Shown here in pieces: positions 17,350-25,323 of a stretch of DNA of 64,000 nt. The DNA comes from Streptomyces cynarae (lineage in GTDB: Bacteria > Actinomycetota > Actinomycetes > Streptomycetales > Streptomycetaceae), in contig NZ_CP106793.1 in the NCBI RefSeq assembly GCF_025642135.1, forward strand, positions 6,912,001-6,976,000. Reading direction: 5' to 3'. A program made the position numbers and the translations under genes. The notes under the pieces are model-generated. The model made no database searches, was not told where the DNA came from, and was given only the letters and a program-made list of their open reading frames with translations. Every line of letters starts with the position of its first letter. The first letter of the stretch is position 1.

Positions 17350-18459
17350 TTACCGCCCAGTATCCGCGGTTGGGGAGGGGGTGGAGCCCATCGTGTCCGC
17401 ACTGTTGCTGGTCAGCGGGCCTCCGCTGGGCAGCACCCCGGTCCCGGGGAGCCCGATGGTGGGCACGGGCAGCGACGGCGGGGCGTCCGTCTGCTGCGGC
17501 ACCCCGGCCGTAAGGGACGGGGACGGGGTGGGGGAGGGCGCGGAGACCGTGGCCGACGGAGCCGGGGACGGTGTCGCGCCCGGGTGGTGCCCCGACGGCT
17601 TCGGCGAGGGGTGCGCCGTGCCGCCCTGCCGGGGCGGCTTCGGTCCCTGCGACGCCGCGGCGCCCCCGGGCAGGTCCGGCACCACGCGGTGCCCTGCCAG
17701 GAAGTACGCGTACCAGGCCCTGACCGTCCGCAGATACTCCTGCGAGGCGTTGTAGCCCAGGACGGCCCGGTCAAGTTGCGCGGGGTCCGACAGGTCCCGG
17801 CCGCCCGCGCACAGGTAACGGCCCGCGGCGAGCGCCGCGTCGAAGACGTTGTCGGGGTCGTCCCGTCCGTCACCGTTGCCGTCCGCGCCCCAGTGGGCCC
17901 AGGTGGAGGGGATGAACTGCATCGGCCCGACCGCGCGGTCGTACACCGGGTCCCCGTCGTACGCGCCCCCGTCGGTGTCCCGCACGACGGCGTAGGGACC
18001 GCCGGTCAGTCGCGGTCCGAGGATCGGTGTCACCGTCGTACCGTCCGCCCGCACCCGGCCGCCCCACGCCTGCCCGGACTCCACCTGACCGATCGCGGCC
18101 AGCAACTGCCAGCGCAGGTGGCATCCGGGAGCGGTGCGCGCCAGTTCCGCCTCCGCGTGCCGGTAGGCGGCGAACACCGTCGCGGGCAACGCCCCCGCGC
18201 CGCCCGTCGCCGACCGCCCGCCCTGGTCCGGCTTCCCCGCGCGCAGCGGTGGCAGTTGCGTGCGGTAGGGGGTGTCGCCGGACACGCTCGGCCCGTGCTC
18301 CGCCGGGGCGTCCGGCCGCACGGGCTCGGAGGCCCGTGCCGCCACCGCGCCCGGCGCCTGCGAAGCGGTGAGCGCCGCCATGGCCGCCGCCGCGACCGCC
18401 GTCCCCCTGACTCCCTTGAACGCACCCCCGAACGCATGCCTGAACACTCGCCCTGCCAC
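17350..18459 (-). CDS. Secreted lytic transglycosylase (SLT/MltB-like)
   Basis: This 369-aa protein has a signal peptide (about residues 1-45, with a hydrophobic Ala-rich core ending PGAVA) and a murein transglycosylase fold. The catalytic Glu lies in LLAAIGQVESGQAWGG, followed by GPMQFIPSTWAHWGADGNGD and an AGRYLCAGGRDL helix with NASQEY. The C-terminal 110 residues are a Pro/Ser/Thr-rich tail. Enzymes of this family cleave the glycan strands of peptidoglycan outside the cell. GTG 18459 is the start, with GGGGAG upstream. It stands alone between the sigma factor and the exchanger gene on the same strand. Confidence 0.85.
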   Translation of the reverse strand: MAGRVFRHAFGGAFKGVRGTAVAAAAMAALTASQAPGAVAARASEPVRPDAPAEHGPSVSGDTPYRTQLPPLRAGKPDQGGRSATGGAGALPATVFAAYRHAEAELARTAPGCHLRWQLLAAIGQVESGQAWGGRVRADGTTVTPILGPRLTGGPYAVVRDTDGGAYDGDPVYDRAVGPMQFIPSTWAHWGADGNGDGRDDPDNVFDAALAAGRYLCAGGRDLSDPAQLDRAVLGYNASQEYLRTVRAWYAYFLAGHRVVPDLPGGAAASQGPKPPRQGGTAHPSPKPSGHHPGATPSPAPSATVSAPSPTPSPSLTAGVPQQTDAPPSLPVPTIGLPGTGVLPSGGPLTSNSADTMGSTPSPTADTGR

Positions 18460-18552
18460 GGAGCACTCCCCTCCCTGTACGGATCCCTTCCTCTGCTCTA
18501 CGCGGCAGGGAGGCGCGTCCGTCGCGGGAGGCGGGGCCGGCACCCGGCACCG

Positions 18553-19629
18553 TCAGGACGTATCGGCAGGAACCATTCCGAACCCGATGAAACTCACCAC
18601 CCAGTACACGACGTACAGCGCGAGCAGCGCGAAACCGTGCCGGCGCCTGAGCCGCCCGGTGGAGATGACATACGCCGCGAACCCGTTCACCACGAGCAGC
18701 GCGGGCAGGTGCCAGGTCAGGACGCTCCGGTCGATGACCACGCTGCCTGCCAGCAGCACGATGCCGAGCTTGCCCGTGACCGAGAAGACGACGCTGCCGA
18801 TGACGTTGCCGACCCCGATCTCCGGTGCCCCCTTCCGGGCCGGTTCCACGGTCAGGAAGACGTCCTCGACCGTCAGCACCACCGTCACGATGGTCGCGCC
18901 GAAGACGGTTCCCTGAAGCCCGTACGTCTGCAGGATGCCCTTGGTGCCGATGCCGGTGATGGCGGAGCCGGCGACGAGGCCGGCCAGGGCGAGCACCGCG
19001 AGGCCGAGCCCCGTCCAGCCGGACCGTTCGCGCACCTGGGCGAGCAGCCCGTCACCCGGCGGTGCTCCCGCGCAGGTCCGTTCCGCCGTGATCGCGCGGG
19101 CGTCCGCCCCCCGGCGGACCGGTGGGGCGTCCCTGGAGCCCCGGGCGAGGGAGTACGCCTCGTACAGCTCCGCGTCCCGGAACACCGGTGTGTCGTCCCG
19201 CGACTCCCGGACCGCCACATAGGCGAGGAACAGCGCGAACAGCCCGAGGAGCGCGACGCCGTCCAGAGCGGTGAGCGGCGCGGTCAGCGCGCACACGACC
19301 ATCACGAGGGGCGCGCAGGCGAAGATCAGGACGTAGTCGCGCGGAATCCTGACGCGGGTGGGCGTGAGGATCGCCGCGAGGGCCAGCACCACTCCCGTCA
19401 TGGACAGCGCGGTCCCGATCACCACACCCAGTGCGACCCCGCCGAGGTCCTCGAAGTTGAGCGCGACGCCGAGGACGATGTCGTCGAACTCGATGCCCGT
19501 GAAGACGACGGACACCAGGAACAGGGAGATGTGGAAGCCGCTCGCGATCCCGACGAGCCGCCGGATCAGCTGCTCGGCGCTGAACACCAGCAGGGCCGCC
19601 CCGGCGACGAACAGCAGGATCGAGGCCAC
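18553..19629 (-). CDS. Sodium/calcium exchanger family (CaCA) membrane protein
   Basis: This 358-aa membrane protein has about ten helices and the two inverted alpha-repeats of the Ca2+/cation antiporter superfamily. The acidic motif of the first repeat is GIEFDDIVLGVALNFEDLGG and of the second TVEDVFLTVEPARKG, followed by VGNVIGSVVFS. A cytoplasmic loop of about 60 residues separates them. GTG 19629 is the likely start, only 7 bp after the pqqE stop and without its own strong ribosome site, so it appears translated with the pqq genes. Its place suggests it moves a cation used by the PQQ enzyme (Ca2+ or a lanthanide); that role is inferred. Confidence 0.8.
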   Translation of the reverse strand: MASILLFVAGAALLVFSAEQLIRRLVGIASGFHISLFLVSVVFTGIEFDDIVLGVALNFEDLGGVALGVVIGTALSMTGVVLALAAILTPTRVRIPRDYVLIFACAPLVMVVCALTAPLTALDGVALLGLFALFLAYVAVRESRDDTPVFRDAELYEAYSLARGSRDAPPVRRGADARAITAERTCAGAPPGDGLLAQVRERSGWTGLGLAVLALAGLVAGSAITGIGTKGILQTYGLQGTVFGATIVTVVLTVEDVFLTVEPARKGAPEIGVGNVIGSVVFSVTGKLGIVLLAGSVVIDRSVLTWHLPALLVVNGFAAYVISTGRLRRRHGFALLALYVVYWVVSFIGFGMVPADTS

Positions 19630-19636
19630 GGCGGAC

Positions 19637-20728
19637 TCACACCCGACGGCCCGGATGCGGCCGGGGCGCAAGGACGTGCTCTCGCCGCCCGGCCGCCTCG
19701 TCGGCCGCCCGCACCGCCGCGGCGACGATCCCGTGGTCGGGGGACAGGTGGCACACCGGGTCGGTGCGGGCGGCGTCGCCGGTGAGCAGGAACGCCTGGC
19801 AGCGGCACCCGCCGAAGTCGACCTCGCGGCGCGGACAGCTCCGGCAGGGCTCCGGCATCCAGTCCGTGCCGCGGAAGCGCTGGAACAGGGGTGAGCTCTC
19901 CCAGATCCATGCCAGGGAGTGCTCGCGCACACTGGCGCGGGGCAGCGGCAGCGCGTGCGCGGGCGGGCAGGGCAGCACATCCCCGTTCGGGACCACGGTG
20001 AGCTGCCGCCGGCCCCAGCCGCCCATGCAGGGCTTCGGGTACCGGCCGTGGTAGTCGGGGACGACGTAGATGATCTCCATCCGGTCCCTGAGGCGTATCC
20101 GTGCCGCACGCACCACCGGCTCGGCGCGCGCCAGCTGGGCCGTGCTGGGCAGCAGGGCTTCCTTGTTGCGCCAGGCCCATCCGTAGTACTGGGTGTTGGC
20201 CAGCTCGACGCGATCGGCTGCCAGTTCCTCGGCGAGGGCGAGGATGCGGTCGATGCGGTCGATGTTGTGCCGGTGGAGCACCACGTTGACGGTGAGGGGC
20301 CAGCCCAGGTCCTTCACCAGCCGGGCCGCCGCCGTCTTGCGGGCGAAGGACGGCGTTCCGGCGATGCGGTCGGACAGCGCCGGCTCGTCGGCCTGGATGC
20401 TGATCTGCACATGGTCCAGGCCCGCGGCGCGCAGCTGCTCGGCACGGCGGGGCGTCAGGCCGGCCGCACTGGTGATGAGGTTGGTGTACAGCCCGAGGTC
20501 ACCGGCGTGGCGCACGATCTCGACGAGGTCGCGGCGCACCAGCGGCTCACCACCGGACAGGTGCAGCTGCAGCACCCCGAGACCGGCGGCCTCGGTCACC
20601 ACCCGCCGCCACTCCTCGGTCGTCAGCTCGTCCCCGAAGTCACCGAGGTTCAGCGGGTTGGAGCAGTACGGGCAGTGCAGCGGGCACGCGTACGTGAGTT
20701 CGGCCAGCAGCCCGAGCGGTTCATCCAT
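19637..20728 (-). CDS. pqqE: PQQ biosynthesis radical SAM enzyme PqqE
   Basis: This 363-aa radical SAM/SPASM enzyme joins the Glu and Tyr side chains of the PqqA peptide in the first step of PQQ synthesis. The radical SAM cluster motif is ACPLHCPYC near residue 16. The SPASM region shows CMGGWGRR, LPCPPAH and CRSCPRREVDFGGCRCQAF. Length matches the family. ATG 20728 overlaps the pqqD stop by 8 bp. It acts in the cytoplasm with PqqD as peptide chaperone. Confidence 0.95.
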   Translation of the reverse strand: MDEPLGLLAELTYACPLHCPYCSNPLNLGDFGDELTTEEWRRVVTEAAGLGVLQLHLSGGEPLVRRDLVEIVRHAGDLGLYTNLITSAAGLTPRRAEQLRAAGLDHVQISIQADEPALSDRIAGTPSFARKTAAARLVKDLGWPLTVNVVLHRHNIDRIDRILALAEELAADRVELANTQYYGWAWRNKEALLPSTAQLARAEPVVRAARIRLRDRMEIIYVVPDYHGRYPKPCMGGWGRRQLTVVPNGDVLPCPPAHALPLPRASVREHSLAWIWESSPLFQRFRGTDWMPEPCRSCPRREVDFGGCRCQAFLLTGDAARTDPVCHLSPDHGIVAAAVRAADEAAGRREHVLAPRPHPGRRV

Positions 20729-21017
20729 CACCGACCTCCACGCATCGCCGGGCGGCGAGCCGGGCCAGGAACAGCCGGACCTCGTCGCCGGCCACATGGG
20801 CGTACCGCCCGCTCAGCTCAGCGACGATCTGGGTGACCGTCCGCTCGCCGTCGCACAGGTCCAGGATCGCCGCGCCCGTGCCGTTCAGAACGGAGACCGC
20901 CTCCGGCGCGAGCAGGACGTGCCGCCCGCGCGCCGGGTCGTAGGCCAGCCGGACGTGCGGCGCGAGGCGGGGACGGTCCGTGTCACCGACCGTCCGCACA
21001 GGACCGTTCGATGGCAT
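20721..21017 (-). CDS. pqqD: PQQ biosynthesis peptide chaperone PqqD
   Basis: This 98-aa protein is a RiPP recognition element that carries PqqA to PqqE. The PqqD fold is visible in RPRLAPHVRLAYDPARGRHV, LLAPEAVSVLNGTGAAIL and the helix DGERTVTQIVAELSGRY. The ATG at 21017 overlaps the end of pqqC by 35 bp, with GGAG at suitable distance. GTG 20999 is an alternative start that would remove the first six residues. It overlaps pqqE by 8 bp. Confidence 0.93.
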   Translation of the reverse strand: MPSNGPVRTVGDTDRPRLAPHVRLAYDPARGRHVLLAPEAVSVLNGTGAAILDLCDGERTVTQIVAELSGRYAHVAGDEVRLFLARLAARRCVEVGDG

Positions 21018-21678
21018 CGAGCATGCTCCACAGGACGTCGCACTTGAAGGACAGGGCGGCCAGGGCGCCCGCCCGCTCCGCCGGGCTGCCGCAGTACGCC
21101 GTCACCACTTCCAGGGCGTGCTCGGCGTCGCGGGGGGCCTGGGTCAGGCGGGACCGGAAGTAGGCGAGCCCCGGGCGGTCGATCCACGGATAGTGGCGTT
21201 CGAACGCGGTGAGCCGTTCGGCCATCAGGTCCGGCGCGAACAACTCGGTCAGCGAGGACGCCACCGCCTCGGTCCACGGCCGGGTACGGGCGAAGGTGAC
21301 GTAGGCGTCGACGGCGAACCGCACCCCGGGGACGACGTGCCGGTCGTCCCCCATCTCCTCCCGGGTCAGCCCCAGCGCCTCGCCCAGGCGCAGCCAGGCC
21401 TCGATACCGCCCTCGCCGTCCGCGGTGCCGTCCTGGTCGACGATGCGCAGGATCCAGCGGCGGCGCACCTCGCGGTGGGGGCAGTTGGCGAGGATCGCGG
21501 CGTCCTTGCGGGGCAGGTTCTCCTGGTAGTAGAAGCGGTTCGCCGCCCACGCCTGGAGCTGCCGACGGGTCAGCGCGCCCGCGTTCATCGCCCGGTGGAA
21601 GGGATGCCGGTCGTGGTAGCGGCGGGACTGCGCGCGCAGCGCCGCCACGAATTCGTCGGTTTCCGTCGCCGTCGCCAT
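20983..21678 (-). CDS. pqqC: Pyrroloquinoline-quinone synthase PqqC
   Basis: This 231-aa enzyme catalyses the last step of PQQ synthesis, ring closure and eight-electron oxidation with O2, without a metal. It is all-helical with family motifs YHDRHPFHRAMNAG, NRFYYQENLPRKDAAILANC, RRRWILRIVDQDG and GRPGLAYF-like IDRPGLAYFRSRL. Active-site His and Arg residues are in place. ATG 21678 starts 5 bp after the pqqB stop. Length is slightly below proteobacterial PqqC, as expected for actinobacteria. Confidence 0.95.
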   Translation of the reverse strand: MATATETDEFVAALRAQSRRYHDRHPFHRAMNAGALTRRQLQAWAANRFYYQENLPRKDAAILANCPHREVRRRWILRIVDQDGTADGEGGIEAWLRLGEALGLTREEMGDDRHVVPGVRFAVDAYVTFARTRPWTEAVASSLTELFAPDLMAERLTAFERHYPWIDRPGLAYFRSRLTQAPRDAEHALEVVTAYCGSPAERAGALAALSFKCDVLWSMLDAIERSCADGR

Positions 21679-21683
21679 GGCCC

Positions 21684-22568
21684 TCAGATCCACAGGTCCA
21701 GCCCGTCCACGGCGACCTCCATGCCGTGTCGCTCGACGGCGCGCCGCTCGGGCGAGTCCTCGAGCAGGACGGGGTTCGTGTTGTTCAGATGGGTGTAGAT
21801 CGTGCGCTCGACGGGGAGCGGGGACAGCTGCTGCAGGCTGCCGCCGGGGCCGGAGATGGGCACGTGGCCCATCTCCCGGGCGGTCCGGTGCCCCCTGCCG
21901 AGCCGGATCAGCTCCTCGTCGTCCCAGCACGTGCCGTCGACCAACAGACAGGCGCAGTCCGCGAGTCGGTCGCGCACCTCGGGGGTGAGCTCCTGGACGC
22001 AGGGCAGGTACACCAGGGCCCGGCCACTGTGCTCGTCGGTCAGGCGGTAGCCGACCACCCGCCCCTGCCCGGCCCCGTCGTCGGAGCCGAAGCGGGCCCG
22101 TTTCCTCGTGGGCACGTCGAACGCCCGGTACGACAGCCCCTCCGCGAGCGGCACGTCGGTCTCCGGCTCGACCGGGTGCCAGGTGACCGGGCAGTAGGCG
22201 AGGAGCGTCCGCAGCAGCGAGGTCCCGTCGTACAGCGTGTCGTGCACCACCTTGGTGGCGTGCAGCTCGATGCCCTCCGCCTCCCGGAGCAACAGCAGAC
22301 CGAGCGTGTGGTCGAGCTCGGCATCGGTGAGCACGACGACCAGCGCCGCGGTGGGGCGCAGGGCGGGGTACGACTCGATCTGCGCCCGGACGTCCGGAGA
22401 GGCGTTGAACAGGAACCAGACCCGTCCGTCGGTGCTCACGGCGATCGACGACTGGGTGCGCGCACGGCACGGCCGGGAGCCGTCCCGCACCGCACGGCAC
22501 GGCGGGCAGGCGCAGTTCCACTGCGGGAAACCGCCCCCGGCCGCCGAACCCAGCACGCGCACCCACAC
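21684..22568 (-). CDS. pqqB: PQQ biosynthesis hydroxylase PqqB (metallo-beta-lactamase fold)
   Basis: This 294-aa metallo-beta-lactamase-fold protein hydroxylates the Tyr-derived ring of the PQQ precursor. Marks are VLGSAAGGGFPQWNC, the zinc-type CACPPC with a second Cys pair, the LTDAELDHTLGLLLLRE strand, LLVDGTCW, MGHVPISG and the late His in THLNNTNP. GTG 22568 is the start, 43 bp after the pqqA stop. It lies in the pqqABCDE order found in most PQQ producers. Confidence 0.95.
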   Translation of the reverse strand: MWVRVLGSAAGGGFPQWNCACPPCRAVRDGSRPCRARTQSSIAVSTDGRVWFLFNASPDVRAQIESYPALRPTAALVVVLTDAELDHTLGLLLLREAEGIELHATKVVHDTLYDGTSLLRTLLAYCPVTWHPVEPETDVPLAEGLSYRAFDVPTRKRARFGSDDGAGQGRVVGYRLTDEHSGRALVYLPCVQELTPEVRDRLADCACLLVDGTCWDDEELIRLGRGHRTAREMGHVPISGPGGSLQQLSPLPVERTIYTHLNNTNPVLLEDSPERRAVERHGMEVAVDGLDLWI

Positions 22569-22611
22569 GTCGATCCGCCGTCCTCCCGGTGCCCGGCGCC
22601 TCGCACCGCCG

Positions 22612-22737
22612 TCATCCCCCGTCGGGCTCCCACACGCCCATGTAGGCGGTCACCTCGGCGGACACGCTGATCTCCTCGAACACAGGGGTCTCCCACTCGT
22701 CCAGGCACGCCTGGTCGATGACGCTCTCCCGGTCCAC
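22612..22737 (-). CDS. pqqA: PQQ precursor peptide PqqA
   Basis: This 41-codon gene starts at GTG 22737 behind a very strong ribosome site (AGGAGGAGGTGA). Its product ends VSAEVTAYMGVWEPDGG and contains the required Glu-x3-Tyr pair (E28, Y32) that PqqE cross-links and that becomes PQQ. Immediate placement ahead of pqqB confirms the call. It is longer than the 23-39 residues usual for PqqA, with nine residues after the Tyr. The strong ribosome site fits the need to make the precursor in excess. Confidence 0.92.
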   Translation of the reverse strand: MDRESVIDQACLDEWETPVFEEISVSAEVTAYMGVWEPDGG

Positions 22738-22811
22738 GGCTGTCACCTCCTCCTGTGTCTCGCGCTTCCCTGACGTCTTCGGTCGCAGGCAGCACAGCGG
22801 GGGCCGCCGCG

Positions 22812-24491
22812 CTACTGCGGGAGTGCGAAGGCGAACACCGCGTCGCCGTGGGAGGCGCCGAGCATCGCCGGAACGATCCCCTCGATCCAGCTGCCCCAGC
22901 CGACCGGCACGGCGATGAACTGCCTTCCGTCGACGCTGTAGGTCGTCGGACTGCTGTGGTGCCCGCTACCCGTCTGGAACTCCCACAGCGGCTCCCCGGT
23001 GCGCGCGTGGAACGCGGTGAACTCCCCGGACGGCCTGCCGACGAACACCAGGTCTCCGGCCGTCGCCAGCGCCGACGCGCTCATCGGCGTCTCGTTGCGC
23101 CACCTCCACACCTCCTCGCCCGTGGCGGCGGAGATGGCCTTCACGAACCCCTGCATGTCGTCGGCGTCCACCGTGACGCTCGCGCCCCAGTAGGGGATGC
23201 TCTCCTTGAACTCCCTGTGACGCAGGGTGACTTCCGAGCCGACGTCCTGCACCGGCACGTAGAACATCTCCGTGCGCGGGCTGTAGGCCGCGTGCGTCCA
23301 CTCCTTGGCCCCGGCGGGACCCGGCCAGAAGTGGACCGGCTCGCCCTCCTTATCCGGGACCACCTTGGGCGTCACCCGGCCGTCACCGTCGATCTCACCC
23401 CAGGTGATGCGTTCGCCGAAGGGCGTGATCCGCACCCGCTCACCGTTCCTGCGGTCCAGCGTGAAGAGGTATCCGTTCTTGTCGAAGTGGGCCAGCAGCT
23501 TCTGCCCGTCCAGGTCGTAGAGGATGCACTCCATGTTGCTGTCGTAGTCCCACACGTCGTGCGGGGTGCACTGGTAGTGCCAGCGGATCTCGCCGTTGTC
23601 GGGATTCAGGGCGATGATGCTGTCGGTGTAGAGGTTGTCGCCCTCACGCACGGCCCCGTCGAAGTCGGGTGCCGGATTGCCGGTCCCCCAGTAGACGAGG
23701 TTCAGCTCCGGGTCGTAGGTGCCGGTGACCCAGGCGTTGCCGCCGCCGCGCGCCCAGGCCGGGCCGTCCGGCCAGGTGTCCGATCCCGGCTCGCCGGGCT
23801 TGGGCACCGTGTAGGTGCGCCAGGCGCGCTCCCCCGTCTCGATGTAGTAGGCGTCGAGGTGACCCCGCACTCCGAACTCCCCGCCCGAGCTGCCCACGAT
23901 GATCTTGTCCTTCACGACGAGGGGTGCGACCGTGGCGCTCTCGGCCGCCCGTACGTCACCGTTCGTCGTATCCCAGACGAGCTCGCCCGAGACGGCGTCG
24001 AGGGCGATCACATGGGCGTTCAGCGTGGTGGCGAGGACCTTCCCGTGTGCGACCGCGACCCCGCGGTTGACGTTGCCGCAGCAGAGGGAGACGTCGAAGG
24101 GGATCGCGTGCTTGTACTGCCACAGTTGCCGCCCCGTCCGGGCGTCGACGGCCCAGACCCAGCCGTCCCAGCCGGAGAGGTACATGACCCCGTCCACGAC
24201 GATCGGCGCGGCCTCGAAGGCGTAGGTCGACTGGCCCGCGTGGAAGCCGGACGAGCCGAACTGGAACACCCAGGCGGGAGTGAGGCGCTGGACGTTCTCG
24301 GTGTTGATCTGGTCCAGCGGACTGTACCGCTGCCCGTCGTAGGCACCGTAGTAGGTCAGCCAGTTCTGCGGCTCGGAGCGCGCCCGGAGAATGCGTTCGT
24401 AGGTCACGTCCTGTGCCACCGGCGGCGCAGTGCCGACCATGGTGCTCAATGCGGCGAAATTGACGGCAGGCGGCGCGTCAATGTACTCCAT
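22812..24491 (-). CDS. PQQ-dependent alcohol dehydrogenase (lanthanide-type Asp)
   Basis: This 559-aa quinoprotein of the eight-bladed beta-propeller family oxidises alcohols with PQQ. Seen directly: the vicinal Cys pair SLCCGNVNRGVA that packs on PQQ, the metal-ligand Glu in GGEFGVRGHL, the ligand Asn in GTGNPAP, and the catalytic Asp in HDVWDYDSN. In that motif the residue two after the catalytic Asp is also Asp, the feature that marks lanthanide-dependent XoxF-type enzymes, where MxaF-type calcium enzymes have Ala. No signal peptide or membrane helix is visible at the N-terminus (MEYIDAPPAVNFAALS), unusual for this family. It lies 74 bp upstream of pqqA and 54 bp downstream of its partner gene. 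Confidence 0.9.
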   Translation of the reverse strand: MEYIDAPPAVNFAALSTMVGTAPPVAQDVTYERILRARSEPQNWLTYYGAYDGQRYSPLDQINTENVQRLTPAWVFQFGSSGFHAGQSTYAFEAAPIVVDGVMYLSGWDGWVWAVDARTGRQLWQYKHAIPFDVSLCCGNVNRGVAVAHGKVLATTLNAHVIALDAVSGELVWDTTNGDVRAAESATVAPLVVKDKIIVGSSGGEFGVRGHLDAYYIETGERAWRTYTVPKPGEPGSDTWPDGPAWARGGGNAWVTGTYDPELNLVYWGTGNPAPDFDGAVREGDNLYTDSIIALNPDNGEIRWHYQCTPHDVWDYDSNMECILYDLDGQKLLAHFDKNGYLFTLDRRNGERVRITPFGERITWGEIDGDGRVTPKVVPDKEGEPVHFWPGPAGAKEWTHAAYSPRTEMFYVPVQDVGSEVTLRHREFKESIPYWGASVTVDADDMQGFVKAISAATGEEVWRWRNETPMSASALATAGDLVFVGRPSGEFTAFHARTGEPLWEFQTGSGHHSSPTTYSVDGRQFIAVPVGWGSWIEGIVPAMLGASHGDAVFAFALPQ

Positions 24492-24545
24492 GGGATCCTC
24501 CTTGCCGACCCGGCGGCCACCGGGTGGCCTTTTCCCGGGCGGCCT

Positions 24546-24995
24546 CTACGGCCGTGGCTGTTCCGGGCGGTCGAGGCGGGCCTCCTGTGGAACGTCCCCC
24601 ATCACCGCGATCACGCCGACGAGGCCGCGCCCCTCGTCGTTGCCGACGTTGGAGCCGAACCAGTAATAGCCGGGGCCGTCCAGGTTGAGCACGGTCTTTC
24701 CCCGTGAGTACACCGGAAGCCACATCCATTTGCTGTCGCCGTTGCTCGGCAGGAGCGCGCAGTGTGTGTTCGTGTCGTCGTTGAGGAGTTCGATCTCCAG
24801 ATCGCCCCCATGGGGCATGACGACGATGGAGGGCTCCCACATCAGCTCGTCGGGCGGAATCCGCACATGGGCGTGCAGACGGCCGTCGGAACCTTCCTCG
24901 GCCCGGCCGAGGCCTCCGTGGGCGAGGAGCCGACCCAGCGTCGCCTTGTTCTGCCCGTACAGCTCGGGCAGTTCCTGCTCGGCTCTGGTCGTCAT
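24546..24995 (-). CDS. MSMEG_3727-family PQQ-associated protein, cupredoxin-like
   Basis: This 149-aa protein resembles the actinobacterial family found beside PQQ alcohol dehydrogenases. The likely fold is a cupredoxin-type beta-sandwich (VVMPHGGDLEIELLNDDTN, then VLNLDGPGYYWFGSNVGND). The usual Cys-His-Met copper set at the end is not present, so copper binding is doubtful. There is no signal peptide. It is the first gene of the PQQ transcript (ATG 24995). A role as electron acceptor or structural partner of the dehydrogenase is inferred from position alone. Confidence 0.7.
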   Translation of the reverse strand: MTTRAEQELPELYGQNKATLGRLLAHGGLGRAEEGSDGRLHAHVRIPPDELMWEPSIVVMPHGGDLEIELLNDDTNTHCALLPSNGDSKWMWLPVYSRGKTVLNLDGPGYYWFGSNVGNDEGRGLVGVIAVMGDVPQEARLDRPEQPRP

Positions 24996-25323
24996 CGGCC
25001 CGACCTCCTGTTTGCGTCGGATTCGAGCTCACTGTTGTGGTAACCGTCGGCGCATGGCACAAAACACCCCCAGCGTAATTCGCGGAATTTCGGAGAATTC
25101 TTGCAGATTCCCGCCGGGAGGCGCATCATATGCAACGGCGATTTCGAGTCCGGGTGGCACTGCTGGGGTTGGTTCATGGCAGGCCCGGAGAGGTGATCAA
25201 TGCCTCCCGGGAGGGTCCCCGCCCGTGCTGCAGCCGATATCCCCTGCGTGTGCCCCCTTTCCTTCCCGCGTTTTCGATGTTGTGATTCGCGGCATAATAG
25301 GGCTACGGTAAAGGGCTGGGAGC
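24996..25323. other. Divergent promoter region between PQQ genes and 998-aa regulator
   Basis: These 328 bases are less GC-rich than the flanks and separate the leftward PQQ transcript from the rightward regulator gene. A promoter-like GCATAATAGGG lies about 30 bp before the regulator start. No gene or strong palindrome was seen. Confidence 0.45.

Noticed and set aside
18460..18552. c-di-AMP (ydaO) riboswitch ahead of the cell-wall hydrolase gene
   Set aside because: Such riboswitches precede some Streptomyces wall hydrolase genes, but the gap here is only 93 bp, too short for the element.
17341..19785. 814-codon plus-strand open frame
   Set aside because: It lies opposite the transglycosylase and exchanger genes and has no recognisable domain.
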